Below, piece by piece: positions 1-6,393 of a stretch of DNA of 13,805 nt. Numbering within the stretch: the first letter of the stretch is position 1; every line of letters starts with the position of its first letter. Origin of the DNA: VGCC01 sp964495555 (GTDB taxonomy: Bacteria > Actinomycetota > Actinomycetes > S36-B12); assembly GCA_964495555.1 (NCBI GenBank), contig CAZBWA010000048.1, positions 1 to 13,805 on the forward strand. The letters are read 5' to 3'. The notes under the pieces are model-generated. The model was not told where the DNA came from, did no database searches, and was given only the letters and a program-made list of their open reading frames with translations. Made by a program: the position numbers and the translations under genes.

Positions 1-334
1 AGGTCGTGGACGACGACGAACTCGAGGACGAACTCGAGGACGAACTCGAGGACGAGCTGGAGGACGAGGACGATGTCGACGGGGTTGCGCTGGAGCCACC
101 CGAGTCCGACTTCGCGGGAGTGGACTCCTTCTTCGCGTCCTTCTTCGTACCGCTGTCCCGGGAGTCCGTGCGGTAGAAGCCCGATCCCTTGAACATCACC
201 CCGACTCCGGAGAACTGCTTGCGCAACTCCTCGGCGCCGCAGTCCGGGCACGTGGTCAGGGTGGGATCGGTCATCTTCTGCACGATGGCGTGGTCGGCCC
301 CGCAGGCAGCGCACCGATATTCGTAGGTGGGCAC
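1..334 (-). CDS. FmdB/Ruc-type zinc-ribbon protein with serine-rich tail (C-terminus cut by window edge)
   Basis: Reading leftward from GTG at 334 gives a protein starting MPTYEYRCAACG. It has two CxxC knuckles (Cys8/Cys11 and Cys29/Cys32), as in the FmdB zinc-ribbon family, followed by VGVMFKGSGFYRTDSR at about residues 44-59. That segment is typical of actinobacterial members, including M. tuberculosis Rv0991c (Ruc), a heat-inducible, redox-regulated chaperone. The tail after residue 60 is Lys/Ser rich and becomes almost pure serine, encoded by a 12-bp tandem repeat; it is probably disordered, as in Ruc. A GGAGAG ribosome-binding site lies 5 bases before the GTG. A perfect CIRCE element lies upstream, so HrcA-controlled heat-shock expression is expected. 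The assignment to the family is firm; the Ruc-like chaperone role is inferred from the tail, the CIRCE and the gene order. The reading frame is still open at base 1. Confidence 0.88.
   Translation of the reverse strand, partial: MPTYEYRCAACGADHAIVQKMTDPTLTTCPDCGAEELRKQFSGVGVMFKGSGFYRTDSRDSGTKKDAKKESTPAKSDSGGSSATPSTSSSSSSSSSSSSSSSSSSSSSSTT
15..62. repeat. 12-bp tandem repeat encoding the serine tail
   Basis: The unit GACGAACTCGAG occurs three times exactly (15-26, 27-38, 39-50) and a fourth time with two changes (51-62). On the coding (minus) strand it encodes repeated serine codons of the FmdB/Ruc-like protein. The unit is a multiple of three, so changes in copy number would alter tail length without shifting the frame. 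Confidence 0.85.
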
Positions 335-362
335 GTCGACTCTCCAGGCTCGGGGAGAGGAG

Positions 363-392
363 AGTTTAGCACTCAACTACCGAGAGTGCTAA
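363..392 (-). promoter_or_regulatory. Likely promoter of the FmdB/Ruc-like gene, overlapped by CIRCE
   Basis: On the minus strand TTAGCA (392-387) and TAAACT (368-363) are spaced 18 bp apart, giving a plausible -35/-10 pair. This would start transcription near 356, about 20 bases before the GTG at 334. The whole spacer lies inside the CIRCE inverted repeat, the usual place for HrcA to block RNA polymerase. The hexamers are imperfect; the position relative to the operator is what makes the call reasonable. Confidence 0.5.
366..392. promoter_or_regulatory. CIRCE element (HrcA operator), perfect match to consensus
   Basis: The sequence is TTAGCACTC, nine bases, then GAGTGCTAA, identical to the classical CIRCE consensus bound by the heat-shock repressor HrcA. 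It sits 31 bp upstream of the FmdB/Ruc-like start codon and 24 bp upstream of the crcB start codon, between two divergent genes. It therefore most likely represses the zinc-ribbon gene. It also covers the expected -35 region of the crcB promoter and may affect that gene too. HrcA itself is not in this window. Confidence 0.95.
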
Positions 393-403
393 CGACGCGA
401 CAT

Positions 404-409
404 TAGGGT
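404..409 (+). promoter_or_regulatory. TAnnnT -10 box for a probably leaderless crcB transcript
   Basis: TAGGGT ends 7 bases before the ATG at 417, the spacing expected if transcription starts at or next to the A of the start codon. The AGGG within it could instead serve as a weak Shine-Dalgarno sequence. The same arrangement occurs before galU and the GlpR-like gene. Confidence 0.5.
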
Positions 410-416
410 GCTCGCC

Positions 417-773
417 ATGCGCACGGTGGCCCTCGTCGCGGTCGGCGGTGCCCTCGGGGCTCTCGCCCGCGCCGGGATCGTCGCCGCGTTCGGCGACCAG
501 CCGTGGTGGGGCACCCTGCTGGTCAACGTCCTCGGCTGCCTGGCCATCGGTTACCTGCTCGTCACCCTGAAGGACTCACCACGGGCATCCACCTGGTGGC
601 CGTTCGCCGTCACCGGCGTGCTCGGCGGCTTCACCACCTTCTCGGCCCTCGCGATCGAGACGGTGGTCGTGGCCGACGCCGCCCCCATGATCGCGCTGAT
701 CTACGTTGCGGCCACTCTGGCGATCGGGCTGGTGGCCGTGCCGCTCGGCGCCGCGATCGCAGGCCGGCGATGA
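417..773 (+). CDS. crcB: Fluoride ion channel subunit CrcB/FluC (first of two)
   Basis: This 118-residue membrane protein of the CrcB/Fluc family exports fluoride passively through a dimeric, dual-topology channel in the cytoplasmic membrane. Seen in the sequence are the N-terminal GGALGALAR motif, the pore asparagine in LLVNVLG (Asn37), the signature GGFTTFSAL (70-78) and four hydrophobic helices. The length is normal for the family. I take ATG 417 rather than GTG 408, because the family motif begins right after it and because a -10-like box (TAGGGT) would overlap GTG 408. Its stop overlaps the start of the second crcB by four bases (ATGA), so the two subunits are probably made together and form a heterodimer, as in other Gram-positive bacteria with paired genes. 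Of the two pore phenylalanines of the family motif, Phe75 is present and the second is Leu78. Confidence 0.93.
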   Translation: MRTVALVAVGGALGALARAGIVAAFGDQPWWGTLLVNVLGCLAIGYLLVTLKDSPRASTWWPFAVTGVLGGFTTFSALAIETVVVADAAPMIALIYVAATLAIGLVAVPLGAAIAGRR

Positions 774-1123
774 CGCTCTCCCTGATCGCAGTCATCGCCG
801 TGGGCGGTGCCCTCGGCGCAACCGTGCGCCACCTGATCGAACGCGCGATCGGTCGGCGTCAGCGCGGTGCGCTCCCGTGGGGGCTGTTCGTCGTGAACCT
901 CGTCGGCTCGGCCATCGCGGGGGCAGTTCTCGGTGGCACCTCGGGTCTGCTGCGCACGTTCCTTCTCGTCGGTGTGTGCGGAGCCCTCACCACGTACTCC
1001 GGTTTCGGCGCAGCGGTCCAGATGTTGTGGGCGCAGGATCGGCGCGCCGCGTGGCTGACGATCGTCGGCATGACCGGCGGCTGCATCGCCGTCGCGGCGC
1101 TCGCCTACGCGATCGCTCGTTGA
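770..1123 (+). CDS. crcB: Fluoride ion channel subunit CrcB/FluC (second of two)
   Basis: This 117-residue protein is paralogous to the preceding one, with VGGALGATVRH at 11-21, the pore asparagine in FVVNLVG (Asn43) and GALTTYSGF (71-79) in place of the usual GxTTFSTF signature. It starts with ATG overlapping the upstream stop codon, which implies translational coupling. Here the first pore phenylalanine is Tyr76 while the second is kept as Phe79, the reverse of the partner subunit. That fits an obligate heterodimer with non-equivalent pores, although this is inference. The gene ends 12 bp from the convergent cyclo-ligase gene. A longer frame opening at 503 contains this gene, but its first 89 codons are a shadow of the first crcB. 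Confidence 0.92.
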   Translation: MTLSLIAVIAVGGALGATVRHLIERAIGRRQRGALPWGLFVVNLVGSAIAGAVLGGTSGLLRTFLLVGVCGALTTYSGFGAAVQMLWAQDRRAAWLTIVGMTGGCIAVAALAYAIAR

Positions 1124-1135
1124 GCGCTCCGCACC

Positions 1136-1705
1136 TCAATCGGGCATCGTGAACCAGCGCACCCGCCGGTCGGTCACCGCGACGTCGACCCCGCGGTCGT
1201 GCGGCTCGGTGGGCAGTGCGTCCACCACCTCGTCCTCGAACACCAAGGCGACGACGATCGGTCCGTGCACGTCCGCGAGGGCACGGTCGTAGTACCCGCC
1301 TCCCTGCCCCAGGCGATTGCCGACGGCATCGATGGCGAGCGCCGGGACGATGTAGGCGGCCGGATCCACGTCCACAGGTGCGGCGGTCGGCTCGTGGATC
1401 CCGAAGTCATTGGCGGCCCACGCGACCAGGGGATCGTCGTCGCACCAGACCAGGTCGTCCCCGACCACGCGCGGGACCACGACGCGGGCCCCCGTCGCCT
1501 GGAGGGCCTGCCGCAGGAGGGAGGTGTCGGGCTCCTCGGGGCGGGAGACGTAGCAGGCGACCACCCCATGGTCTGCGCAGGCGTCGCGGATCACCTCTAT
1601 ATCCATGACGCGCTCGGCCATCGCTGCGGCCGTGGCGGGGTCCTCCGTCCGGGCCCGTCGGGCCGCGCGGACCTGCGCGCGCAGCCCCTCCTTGGTGTGC
1701 TCCAT
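1136..1705 (-). CDS. 5-formyltetrahydrofolate cyclo-ligase
   Basis: This 189-residue enzyme (EC 6.3.3.2, MTHFS family) converts 5-formyl-THF to 5,10-methenyl-THF with ATP, returning the storage folate to the one-carbon pool in the cytoplasm. The diagnostic glycine-rich ATP/folate motif GNRLGQGGGYYDRAL is at 129-143. PHDRGVDVAVTD (168-179) matches the conserved C-terminal block of the family. The N-terminal basic helix (KEGLRAQVRAARRA) is also typical. The length is normal. It is divergent from galU across 53 bp, the same order as Rv0992c/Rv0993 in mycobacteria. ATG 1705 is the natural start at the beginning of the family alignment. Confidence 0.93.
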   Translation of the reverse strand: MEHTKEGLRAQVRAARRARTEDPATAAAMAERVMDIEVIRDACADHGVVACYVSRPEEPDTSLLRQALQATGARVVVPRVVGDDLVWCDDDPLVAWAANDFGIHEPTAAPVDVDPAAYIVPALAIDAVGNRLGQGGGYYDRALADVHGPIVVALVFEDEVVDALPTEPHDRGVDVAVTDRRVRWFTMPD

Positions 1706-1744
1706 GCCTCCAGCGTGCCCGATCCAGGGCCCCCGCGCGTGCCG

Positions 1745-1750
1745 TAGGGT
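1745..1750 (+). promoter_or_regulatory. TAnnnT -10 box for a probably leaderless galU transcript
   Basis: TAGGGT ends 8 bases before the galU ATG. No Shine-Dalgarno-like purine run lies at normal distance apart from the box itself. This suggests transcription begins at or within a base or two of the start codon, as is common in actinobacteria. Confidence 0.5.
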
Positions 1751-1758
1751 CGTGCGCC

Positions 1759-2655
1759 ATGAGCGCAGTCCGCAAGGCCGTGGTGCCCGCGGCCGGACTC
1801 GGCACTCGCTTCCTGCCCGCGACCAAGGCGACGCCGAAGGAGATGCTCCCCGTCGTCGACAAGCCGGCCATCCAGTACGTGGTCGAGGAAGCCGTCGCGG
1901 CCGGCATCGACGACGTCCTGTTCATCACCGGCCGGAACAAGCGCGCGCTCGAGGATCACTTCGACCGCAACCTCGAACTCGAGACCGTGCTGCGCAGCAA
2001 GGGCGACGATGAGCGCCTGGCCCTGGCCAGCGAGTCCACGGATCTCGCGCGCATCCACTACGTGCGCCAGGGGGACCCCCTCGGGCTCGGCCACGCCGTG
2101 CTGATGGCTGAGAACCACGTCGGGCCCGAGCCATTCGCCGTGCTGCTCGGTGACGACTTGATCGACCCACGCGACCCGGTCCTCGACCGCATGATCGAGG
2201 TCCGCGACCAGCACGGCGGCTCGGTGATCTGCCTCATGGAGGTGCCGCGCGCCGCGATCTCGCTCTACGGGTGCGCCGCGGTGTCCCCGACCTCGGCCCC
2301 CGATGTCCTCGACGTCACCGACCTGGTGGAGAAGCCGGACTCGGCGGATGCCCCCAGCACCTACGCGATCATCGGCCGCTACGTCCTGGACCCGGCCGTC
2401 TTCTCGGTGCTCCGTGACACCCAGCCCGGACGGGGTGGCGAGATCCAGCTCACCGACGCCCTGCGCGTCCTCGCGACAATGCCGGCCGATGCCGGCGGCG
2501 GCGTTCGTGGCGTGATCTTCCGCGGCCGCCGCTACGACACTGGTGATCGACTCAGCTACCTGCAGGCCGTGATCCGGCTCGCTGTCGAGCGCGATGACCT
2601 GGGTCCGGATCTACGGGCCTGGCTGCGCGACTTCACCGCGACCCTCCCGTCGTGA
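1759..2655 (+). CDS. galU: UTP--glucose-1-phosphate uridylyltransferase GalU
   Basis: This 298-residue enzyme makes UDP-glucose from UTP and glucose-1-phosphate, feeding cell-envelope and exopolysaccharide synthesis. The nucleotide-binding start AAGLGTRFLPATKATPKEML (residues 11-30) is a textbook GalU signature. It is followed by DKPAIQYVVEEA, GDPLGLGHAV, the metal-site block LLGDDLID, LVEKP, GEIQLTDA and YDTGDRLSYLQA. The length is normal. Its TGA overlaps the GTG of rimJ (GTGA), so the two are co-transcribed and coupled. In mycobacteria and corynebacteria a moeA-like gene (glp) stands between them; here there is no space for it. Confidence 0.96.
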   Translation: MSAVRKAVVPAAGLGTRFLPATKATPKEMLPVVDKPAIQYVVEEAVAAGIDDVLFITGRNKRALEDHFDRNLELETVLRSKGDDERLALASESTDLARIHYVRQGDPLGLGHAVLMAENHVGPEPFAVLLGDDLIDPRDPVLDRMIEVRDQHGGSVICLMEVPRAAISLYGCAAVSPTSAPDVLDVTDLVEKPDSADAPSTYAIIGRYVLDPAVFSVLRDTQPGRGGEIQLTDALRVLATMPADAGGGVRGVIFRGRRYDTGDRLSYLQAVIRLAVERDDLGPDLRAWLRDFTATLPS

Positions 2656-3260
2656 CCCGGTGGCCGGTCACCCTGCGTCACGGTGACGTGGCGCTCCGGC
2701 CCATGAAGTGGTCGGACTCCTCCGCCTGGCGCGAGGTCCGCGCCCGCAACACCGCCTGGCTGCGCGAGTGGGAGGCGACGCTGCCCGCCGAGGCCGCCGC
2801 CGAGGGAGAGGTGATCCCGACGTTCGGTCAGATGGTGCGACGCATGCGGTACGAGGCGCGGGCCGGCCGGTCGCTGCCCTGGGTCCTGACCGTGCGCGAC
2901 GCCCTGGCTGGCCAGGTGACCGTCGGCGGTATCGCCTACGGATCCCTGCGCTCGGCCTACCTCGGCTACTGGATCGACCAGCGTCAGGCGGGTCAGGGGA
3001 ACATGACGATGGCCGTCGCCCTCGCGTCGGACTACTGCCTGACGACCCTTCGCCTCCATCGATTAGAGCTCAACATCCGTCCGGAGAACGCCGCCTCGCT
3101 CGCGGTCGCGCGCAAGTGCGGGTACCGACCGGAGGGTGAGCGACGGGCCTATCTCCACATCAATGGTGATTGGCGCGACCACGTGACCTACGTCTTGATG
3201 GCGGGAGAGATGCCTGGGGGCGTTGTTGCGCATGTCATCGCAAGCGACACGCCGAAGTGA
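2652..3260 (+). CDS. rimJ: GNAT N-acetyltransferase, RimJ/RimL type
   Basis: This 202-residue protein of the RimJ/RimL branch of GNAT acetyltransferases would transfer acetyl from acetyl-CoA to a protein N-terminus; the substrate here is unknown. The opening VTLRHGDVALRPMKWSD is the family's first strand and helix. The acetyl-CoA loop QAGQGNMT follows GYWIDQR in the centre. LRLHRLELNIRPENAASLAV and ARKCGYRPEGERRAYLHING are the conserved C-terminal blocks. The GTG start at 2652 overlaps the galU stop and is preferred over ATG 2703, which would remove the first strand. The order galU-rimJ-glpR-like matches Rv0993/Rv0995/Rv0996. A short tail of about 20 residues follows the GNAT fold. Confidence 0.9.
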   Translation: MTRWPVTLRHGDVALRPMKWSDSSAWREVRARNTAWLREWEATLPAEAAAEGEVIPTFGQMVRRMRYEARAGRSLPWVLTVRDALAGQVTVGGIAYGSLRSAYLGYWIDQRQAGQGNMTMAVALASDYCLTTLRLHRLELNIRPENAASLAVARKCGYRPEGERRAYLHINGDWRDHVTYVLMAGEMPGGVVAHVIASDTPK

Positions 3261-3300
3261 CGAATGGGACAACGTCCGCTGAATAGGTGACTTTCGCCCA

Positions 3301-3306
3301 TACCGT
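3301..3306 (+). promoter_or_regulatory. TAnnnT -10 box for a probably leaderless glpR-like transcript
   Basis: TACCGT lies 8 bases before the GTG at 3315, within the 54-bp gap after rimJ. There is no Shine-Dalgarno sequence before the GTG, only GTGTTTTC. The gene therefore probably has its own leaderless promoter in addition to any read-through from galU-rimJ. Confidence 0.4.
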
Positions 3307-3314
3307 GTGTTTTC

Positions 3315-4088
3315 GTGACGGGCTTGATCTACGTCGTGATCATCGCCCTGTGGGCTGCCGTTCTCATTCCCATGTGGTTGCGCCGTCACGATCAGATCAG
3401 CGAGGTGCGCTCGACCCTGCGGTTCTCCTCCGCCATGCGAACGCTCGGTCGCAACACCCGCTCGAGTGAGTCGGGGGTAGTCATGACACAGGCCATTCCC
3501 GTCCGCGACGCATCCCGCCGGCGGATCACGGTCCTGGCGATCCTCAGCAGCGTCTTCCTGGTCGCCCTCGGGCTGACCATGCTCGGATCCCTTCCCGTGG
3601 CTTTCGCGGTGATCACGGCGATCCCGTTGCTCGGCTTCGTCGTGGCGATGGCGGTCACCGCCTCCCAGCGACGCCGTCCGGCTCCGGCGCGTCGGGTACG
3701 CCGCGAGGTCGAGCCCGAGGCCGCACGTCCTGCCCGACGCCGGGTCGAGGCATCACCCCGCCCGCGTGGCATGTCCCTGGAGCAGGAACTCGAGGAGTTC
3801 GCGCAGTGGGATCCGTGGGCCGAGGAAGACGTCGATTCCTGGGATGCCGTGCCCACCACGTTGCCCACCTACGTCTCGGCTCCCCGCGCATCGCAGGTGC
3901 CGCGTCGTATCGATCGCGCTGCCGGCGGTGAGTGGAGCGGGGAGGCCATGGTCTCGGCGGCCCGCCGCATGCGCCGTCCGCGCATCACCGTCGACGACCT
4001 CATGGATGAGCGCTACGGCGTGATGCCACCGAAGGACCTGGACGCCACAGCCGAGATTCCCGCCGTCCGCAAGGCGGTCAACGAGTAG
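3315..4088 (+). CDS. GlpR-like (Rv0996-type) membrane protein linked to cell division
   Basis: This 257-residue protein has an N-terminal membrane helix (about 3-20, IYVVIIALWAAVLIPMW), a basic cytoplasmic loop, two further hydrophobic segments (71-91 and 94-115) and a long charged C-terminal region. A conserved-looking block WDAVPTTLPTYVSAPRA occurs at 176-192. Position after rimJ and overall layout match mycobacterial Rv0996 and corynebacterial GlpR. GlpR is the membrane receptor of the gephyrin/MoeA-like protein Glp, which links to FtsZ and polar growth. The family call rests on architecture, the first helix motif and synteny; the function is carried over from Corynebacterium. The usual partner gene glp is absent from this locus. 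The GTG start places the first helix at the very N-terminus, as in relatives. Confidence 0.72.
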   Translation: MTGLIYVVIIALWAAVLIPMWLRRHDQISEVRSTLRFSSAMRTLGRNTRSSESGVVMTQAIPVRDASRRRITVLAILSSVFLVALGLTMLGSLPVAFAVITAIPLLGFVVAMAVTASQRRRPAPARRVRREVEPEAARPARRRVEASPRPRGMSLEQELEEFAQWDPWAEEDVDSWDAVPTTLPTYVSAPRASQVPRRIDRAAGGEWSGEAMVSAARRMRRPRITVDDLMDERYGVMPPKDLDATAEIPAVRKAVNE

Positions 4089-4092
4089 TTGC

Positions 4093-4098
4093 TACCCT
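4093..4098 (+). promoter_or_regulatory. TAnnnT -10 box for the tRNA-Ala gene
   Basis: TACCCT ends 10 bases before the mature tRNA 5' end, right after the stop codon of the GlpR-like gene, so transcription would start within a few bases of the tRNA. No clear -35 hexamer is visible within the coding sequence upstream. Confidence 0.4.
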
Positions 4099-4108
4099 GC
4101 TGCCCTCC

Positions 4109-4181
4109 GGGGCTGTGGCGCAGTTGGTAGCGCGTCTCGTTCGCAATGAGAAGGCCAGGGGTTCGAATCCCCTCAGCTCCA
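4109..4181 (+). tRNA. tRNA-Ala (anticodon CGC)
   Basis: A full cloverleaf can be drawn. The acceptor stem GGGGCTG pairs with CAGCTCC (one G-T pair), with discriminator A at 4181. The D arm is GCGC..GCGC with the loop AGTTGGTA. The anticodon stem TCTCG/TGAGA (with a closing G-T pair) holds the loop TTCGCAA, giving anticodon CGC for the alanine codon GCG. The T arm is AGGGG TTCGAAT CCCCT. The 3' CCA is not encoded. The gene ends 10 bp before the stop codon of the convergent sensor kinase gene. Confidence 0.96.
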
Positions 4182-4191
4182 CGGGCATGGA

Positions 4192-6393
4192 TCAGTCCGC
4201 TGTGACGGGCGACCGCCGCGGGCTCTCCACCAGCCACGTCGAGGTGCCGTCCGTGTCGAGAATCGCCCACTCTCCGAAGTCCGCGGACGTGAAGTCCGCA
4301 TCCCGGAACCTGACCAGGACCCCCTCGGCCACGAGGGAGACGCGCGCCTGGCCTCGTGGCGACGCCTCCACCATCCGCCGGAGCTCCGCCACCTGCGACC
4401 CATGGGTGAGGACGTGATCGCCGTCGAGCACCTCGAACCGCGTCTCCATGGCGGTGGCACCGAGATCATCGAGGAAGTCCTCCCACTGGCGTCGGGTGTC
4501 CTCGTCCCGGAGGAGGCTCAACTCCAGGAGTGAGCGGAGCCGGATCTGACTCAGGTGGGCGCGCTGCTTCGAGGACTCGGCCGTGGGGTCGAGACTGCCG
4601 TCGCAGATGCCCCGGAGCAGCGGGTCGACCGTTGCGCGCGCCTGACGCCACCGTCCCTCGGCCACATCTCCTGCCGCGGTGCGGGCGCGGAGCCGACTGG
4701 CCTCGATCCACTCGATGTCGGTCGCCGCTCGGTACCGATCGAATTGTGCTGTGAGAAGTGTGACCACGATCAGGATCACGCTGACCCACCCTGCGTTCTC
4801 GAAGGCGGCATCCACTGAATCCAGTCGGCACGTCGATGGTGCCGTGAAAGCGAGCCCCACGCTCACCGCGAGCGGTATCCCAGCCGCGATGATCCTGCGA
4901 CGGAGACCGGTGAAGGCCAGCGTGCTTAAGACCAGGGAACCTGCCGCGCTGAAGATGATCCAGTGGAAGGCGACAGCACTCTGGCACGCGTTCTGACTGA
5001 CGGCCGCGAGCGTGATCGGCAGCAGAGAAGCACAGATCGTCACGATGGCCAGAGGTGGTCGACGGGGAGTGCGCCATCGAGCGATCAACGCGATGCACGC
5101 GAGCACGAGGACCAGGTAGCTCGTGAGGATCTCCAGTGGGCGGGTGAAATCCCGGGCAGCCACCGGCACCGCGATGAGGCCTATCCAGAGAGTGGGGAGC
5201 AGCGCCACCCGCACGAGTGGCGGATCGAGGAGGACGTCCGAGGATGGCGGAGCCGGAAGTGACGGCGGTGGGATCGTGAGGGGTAACTCCACGACCGCTC
5301 GATGACCCGTGGGGTGCGCAGCCGACCAGTGGAAGGAGCCACCGGCGGCCATGACGGATTCGGTGAGAGCTCCCCGCAGGCCGAACCTCCCTGATTCGGT
5401 GCCCGTGATGCCGGGGCCTCGATCTTCGACGGTGACACGGAGGGAGTGGCCGAGCACCTGGGTGGTGATGATCGCTTCGGGGACGGCGGCGTGACGTTCC
5501 ACGTTGCGTAGCAGTTCGGTGATCGCATCACCGAGGACGGATCGGATGGTCGCATCGGTGATGTCCGGATCGCTCTCGAGGTGGGTGGTGACGGTGATCC
5601 CGGGGACCTTCGCGCCGGCCGCCGCGATGAGCGATGAAAGCGACTCGGCCGCGTCGTCGGATGCCCGTGCGATGGCGGAGAGGTCCGCGCAGCACTGGTC
5701 GTGGATGGCTGCGCGGTCGCCGGAGACGACGATCGCATTCAACGTATTGAGGACGGTCTCGTGGATGCGCCGGTCGACCGCTCGGCGGGCATTCGCTGTC
5801 TCGGATTCGGTGAGTGCTTGCCCGAAGTCCTCCCGTGCCTGGATCAGGTCGTGGCTGAACCTGATCGCCGTCCGATCCCAGATGTTCAAGACGACGTAGA
5901 AACTCAACCCGAGTCCGACGGCGACGAGGGGACCGATCCACCCGTTGAGGAACGAGACGGAGATGTTGAGACTGGCGATGGGTGGGACGTTCACGCCGAT
6001 GGCGGTGAAGACCGCGGAGGCTGCGATGGCCAGAAGCCCCCACATCCCACGGGTTCCGCAGATGACGACGACTGCCGCTGCGAAACTCGCGCTGGCGATC
6101 GGTGGCCACACGATGCTCGCCGGAGTGTCGAGCAGGGTGATCGAGACGATGTAGGCGAACGCCCCGATCGAGCTGCATGCGACGCGCACGCTACGTCGTG
6201 GGCTCACCCATCCCGCGGCGGCGATCGCGGCGGGGATGATCACGCTCAGTCGATCACGGGCACCAGCCTCACTCCATTGGAGCGCGAGGGCGATAAACCC
6301 AGGAATGAACGTCGCCAGGAGGCCTGCGACGACTCCGCCCATGCGTATCCGAGCAGGCAGTTCCGCTGCCCCTGGAACGGGTGCGGGGGTCAT
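4192..6393 (-). CDS. Sensor histidine kinase with two six-helix membrane modules (HisKA_3-like)
   Basis: This 733-residue membrane kinase is large for the family. Residues 21-171 contain about six membrane helices. A coiled helix then leads to a DHp-like segment RRIHETVLNTLNAIV with candidate phospho-acceptor His211. The ATPase domain follows, with an N-box ELLRNVERHA (Asn297), G1 box EDRGPGI (323-329) and G2 box FGLRG (337-341). Unusually the protein continues with a second set of about six helices (396-549) and a cytoplasmic tail (555-733). The tail resembles a worn-down DHp/ATPase pair, with Trp582 where a histidine might stand. Cys470 and Cys522 fall in two outside loops of the second module. 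The ATG overlaps the stop of the upstream response regulator (ATGA). It probably phosphorylates one or both neighbouring regulators. The kinase call is firm; ligand and output are unknown. Confidence 0.85.
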   Translation of the reverse strand: MTPAPVPGAAELPARIRMGGVVAGLLATFIPGFIALALQWSEAGARDRLSVIIPAAIAAAGWVSPRRSVRVACSSIGAFAYIVSITLLDTPASIVWPPIASASFAAAVVVICGTRGMWGLLAIAASAVFTAIGVNVPPIASLNISVSFLNGWIGPLVAVGLGLSFYVVLNIWDRTAIRFSHDLIQAREDFGQALTESETANARRAVDRRIHETVLNTLNAIVVSGDRAAIHDQCCADLSAIARASDDAAESLSSLIAAAGAKVPGITVTTHLESDPDITDATIRSVLGDAITELLRNVERHAAVPEAIITTQVLGHSLRVTVEDRGPGITGTESGRFGLRGALTESVMAAGGSFHWSAAHPTGHRAVVELPLTIPPPSLPAPPSSDVLLDPPLVRVALLPTLWIGLIAVPVAARDFTRPLEILTSYLVLVLACIALIARWRTPRRPPLAIVTICASLLPITLAAVSQNACQSAVAFHWIIFSAAGSLVLSTLAFTGLRRRIIAAGIPLAVSVGLAFTAPSTCRLDSVDAAFENAGWVSVILIVVTLLTAQFDRYRAATDIEWIEASRLRARTAAGDVAEGRWRQARATVDPLLRGICDGSLDPTAESSKQRAHLSQIRLRSLLELSLLRDEDTRRQWEDFLDDLGATAMETRFEVLDGDHVLTHGSQVAELRRMVEASPRGQARVSLVAEGVLVRFRDADFTSADFGEWAILDTDGTSTWLVESPRRSPVTAD

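Noticed and set aside
4..177. Open frame on the plus strand rich in Asp and Glu (repeated ELED).
   Set aside because: It is the antisense of the serine-repeat tail of the FmdB/Ruc-like gene, has no start inside the window, and the opposite strand carries a clear protein family.
503..769. Upstream extension of the second crcB frame to ATG 503.
   Set aside because: The extra 89 codons are an arginine-rich shadow of the first crcB; the family alignment begins at ATG 770, which overlaps the upstream stop.
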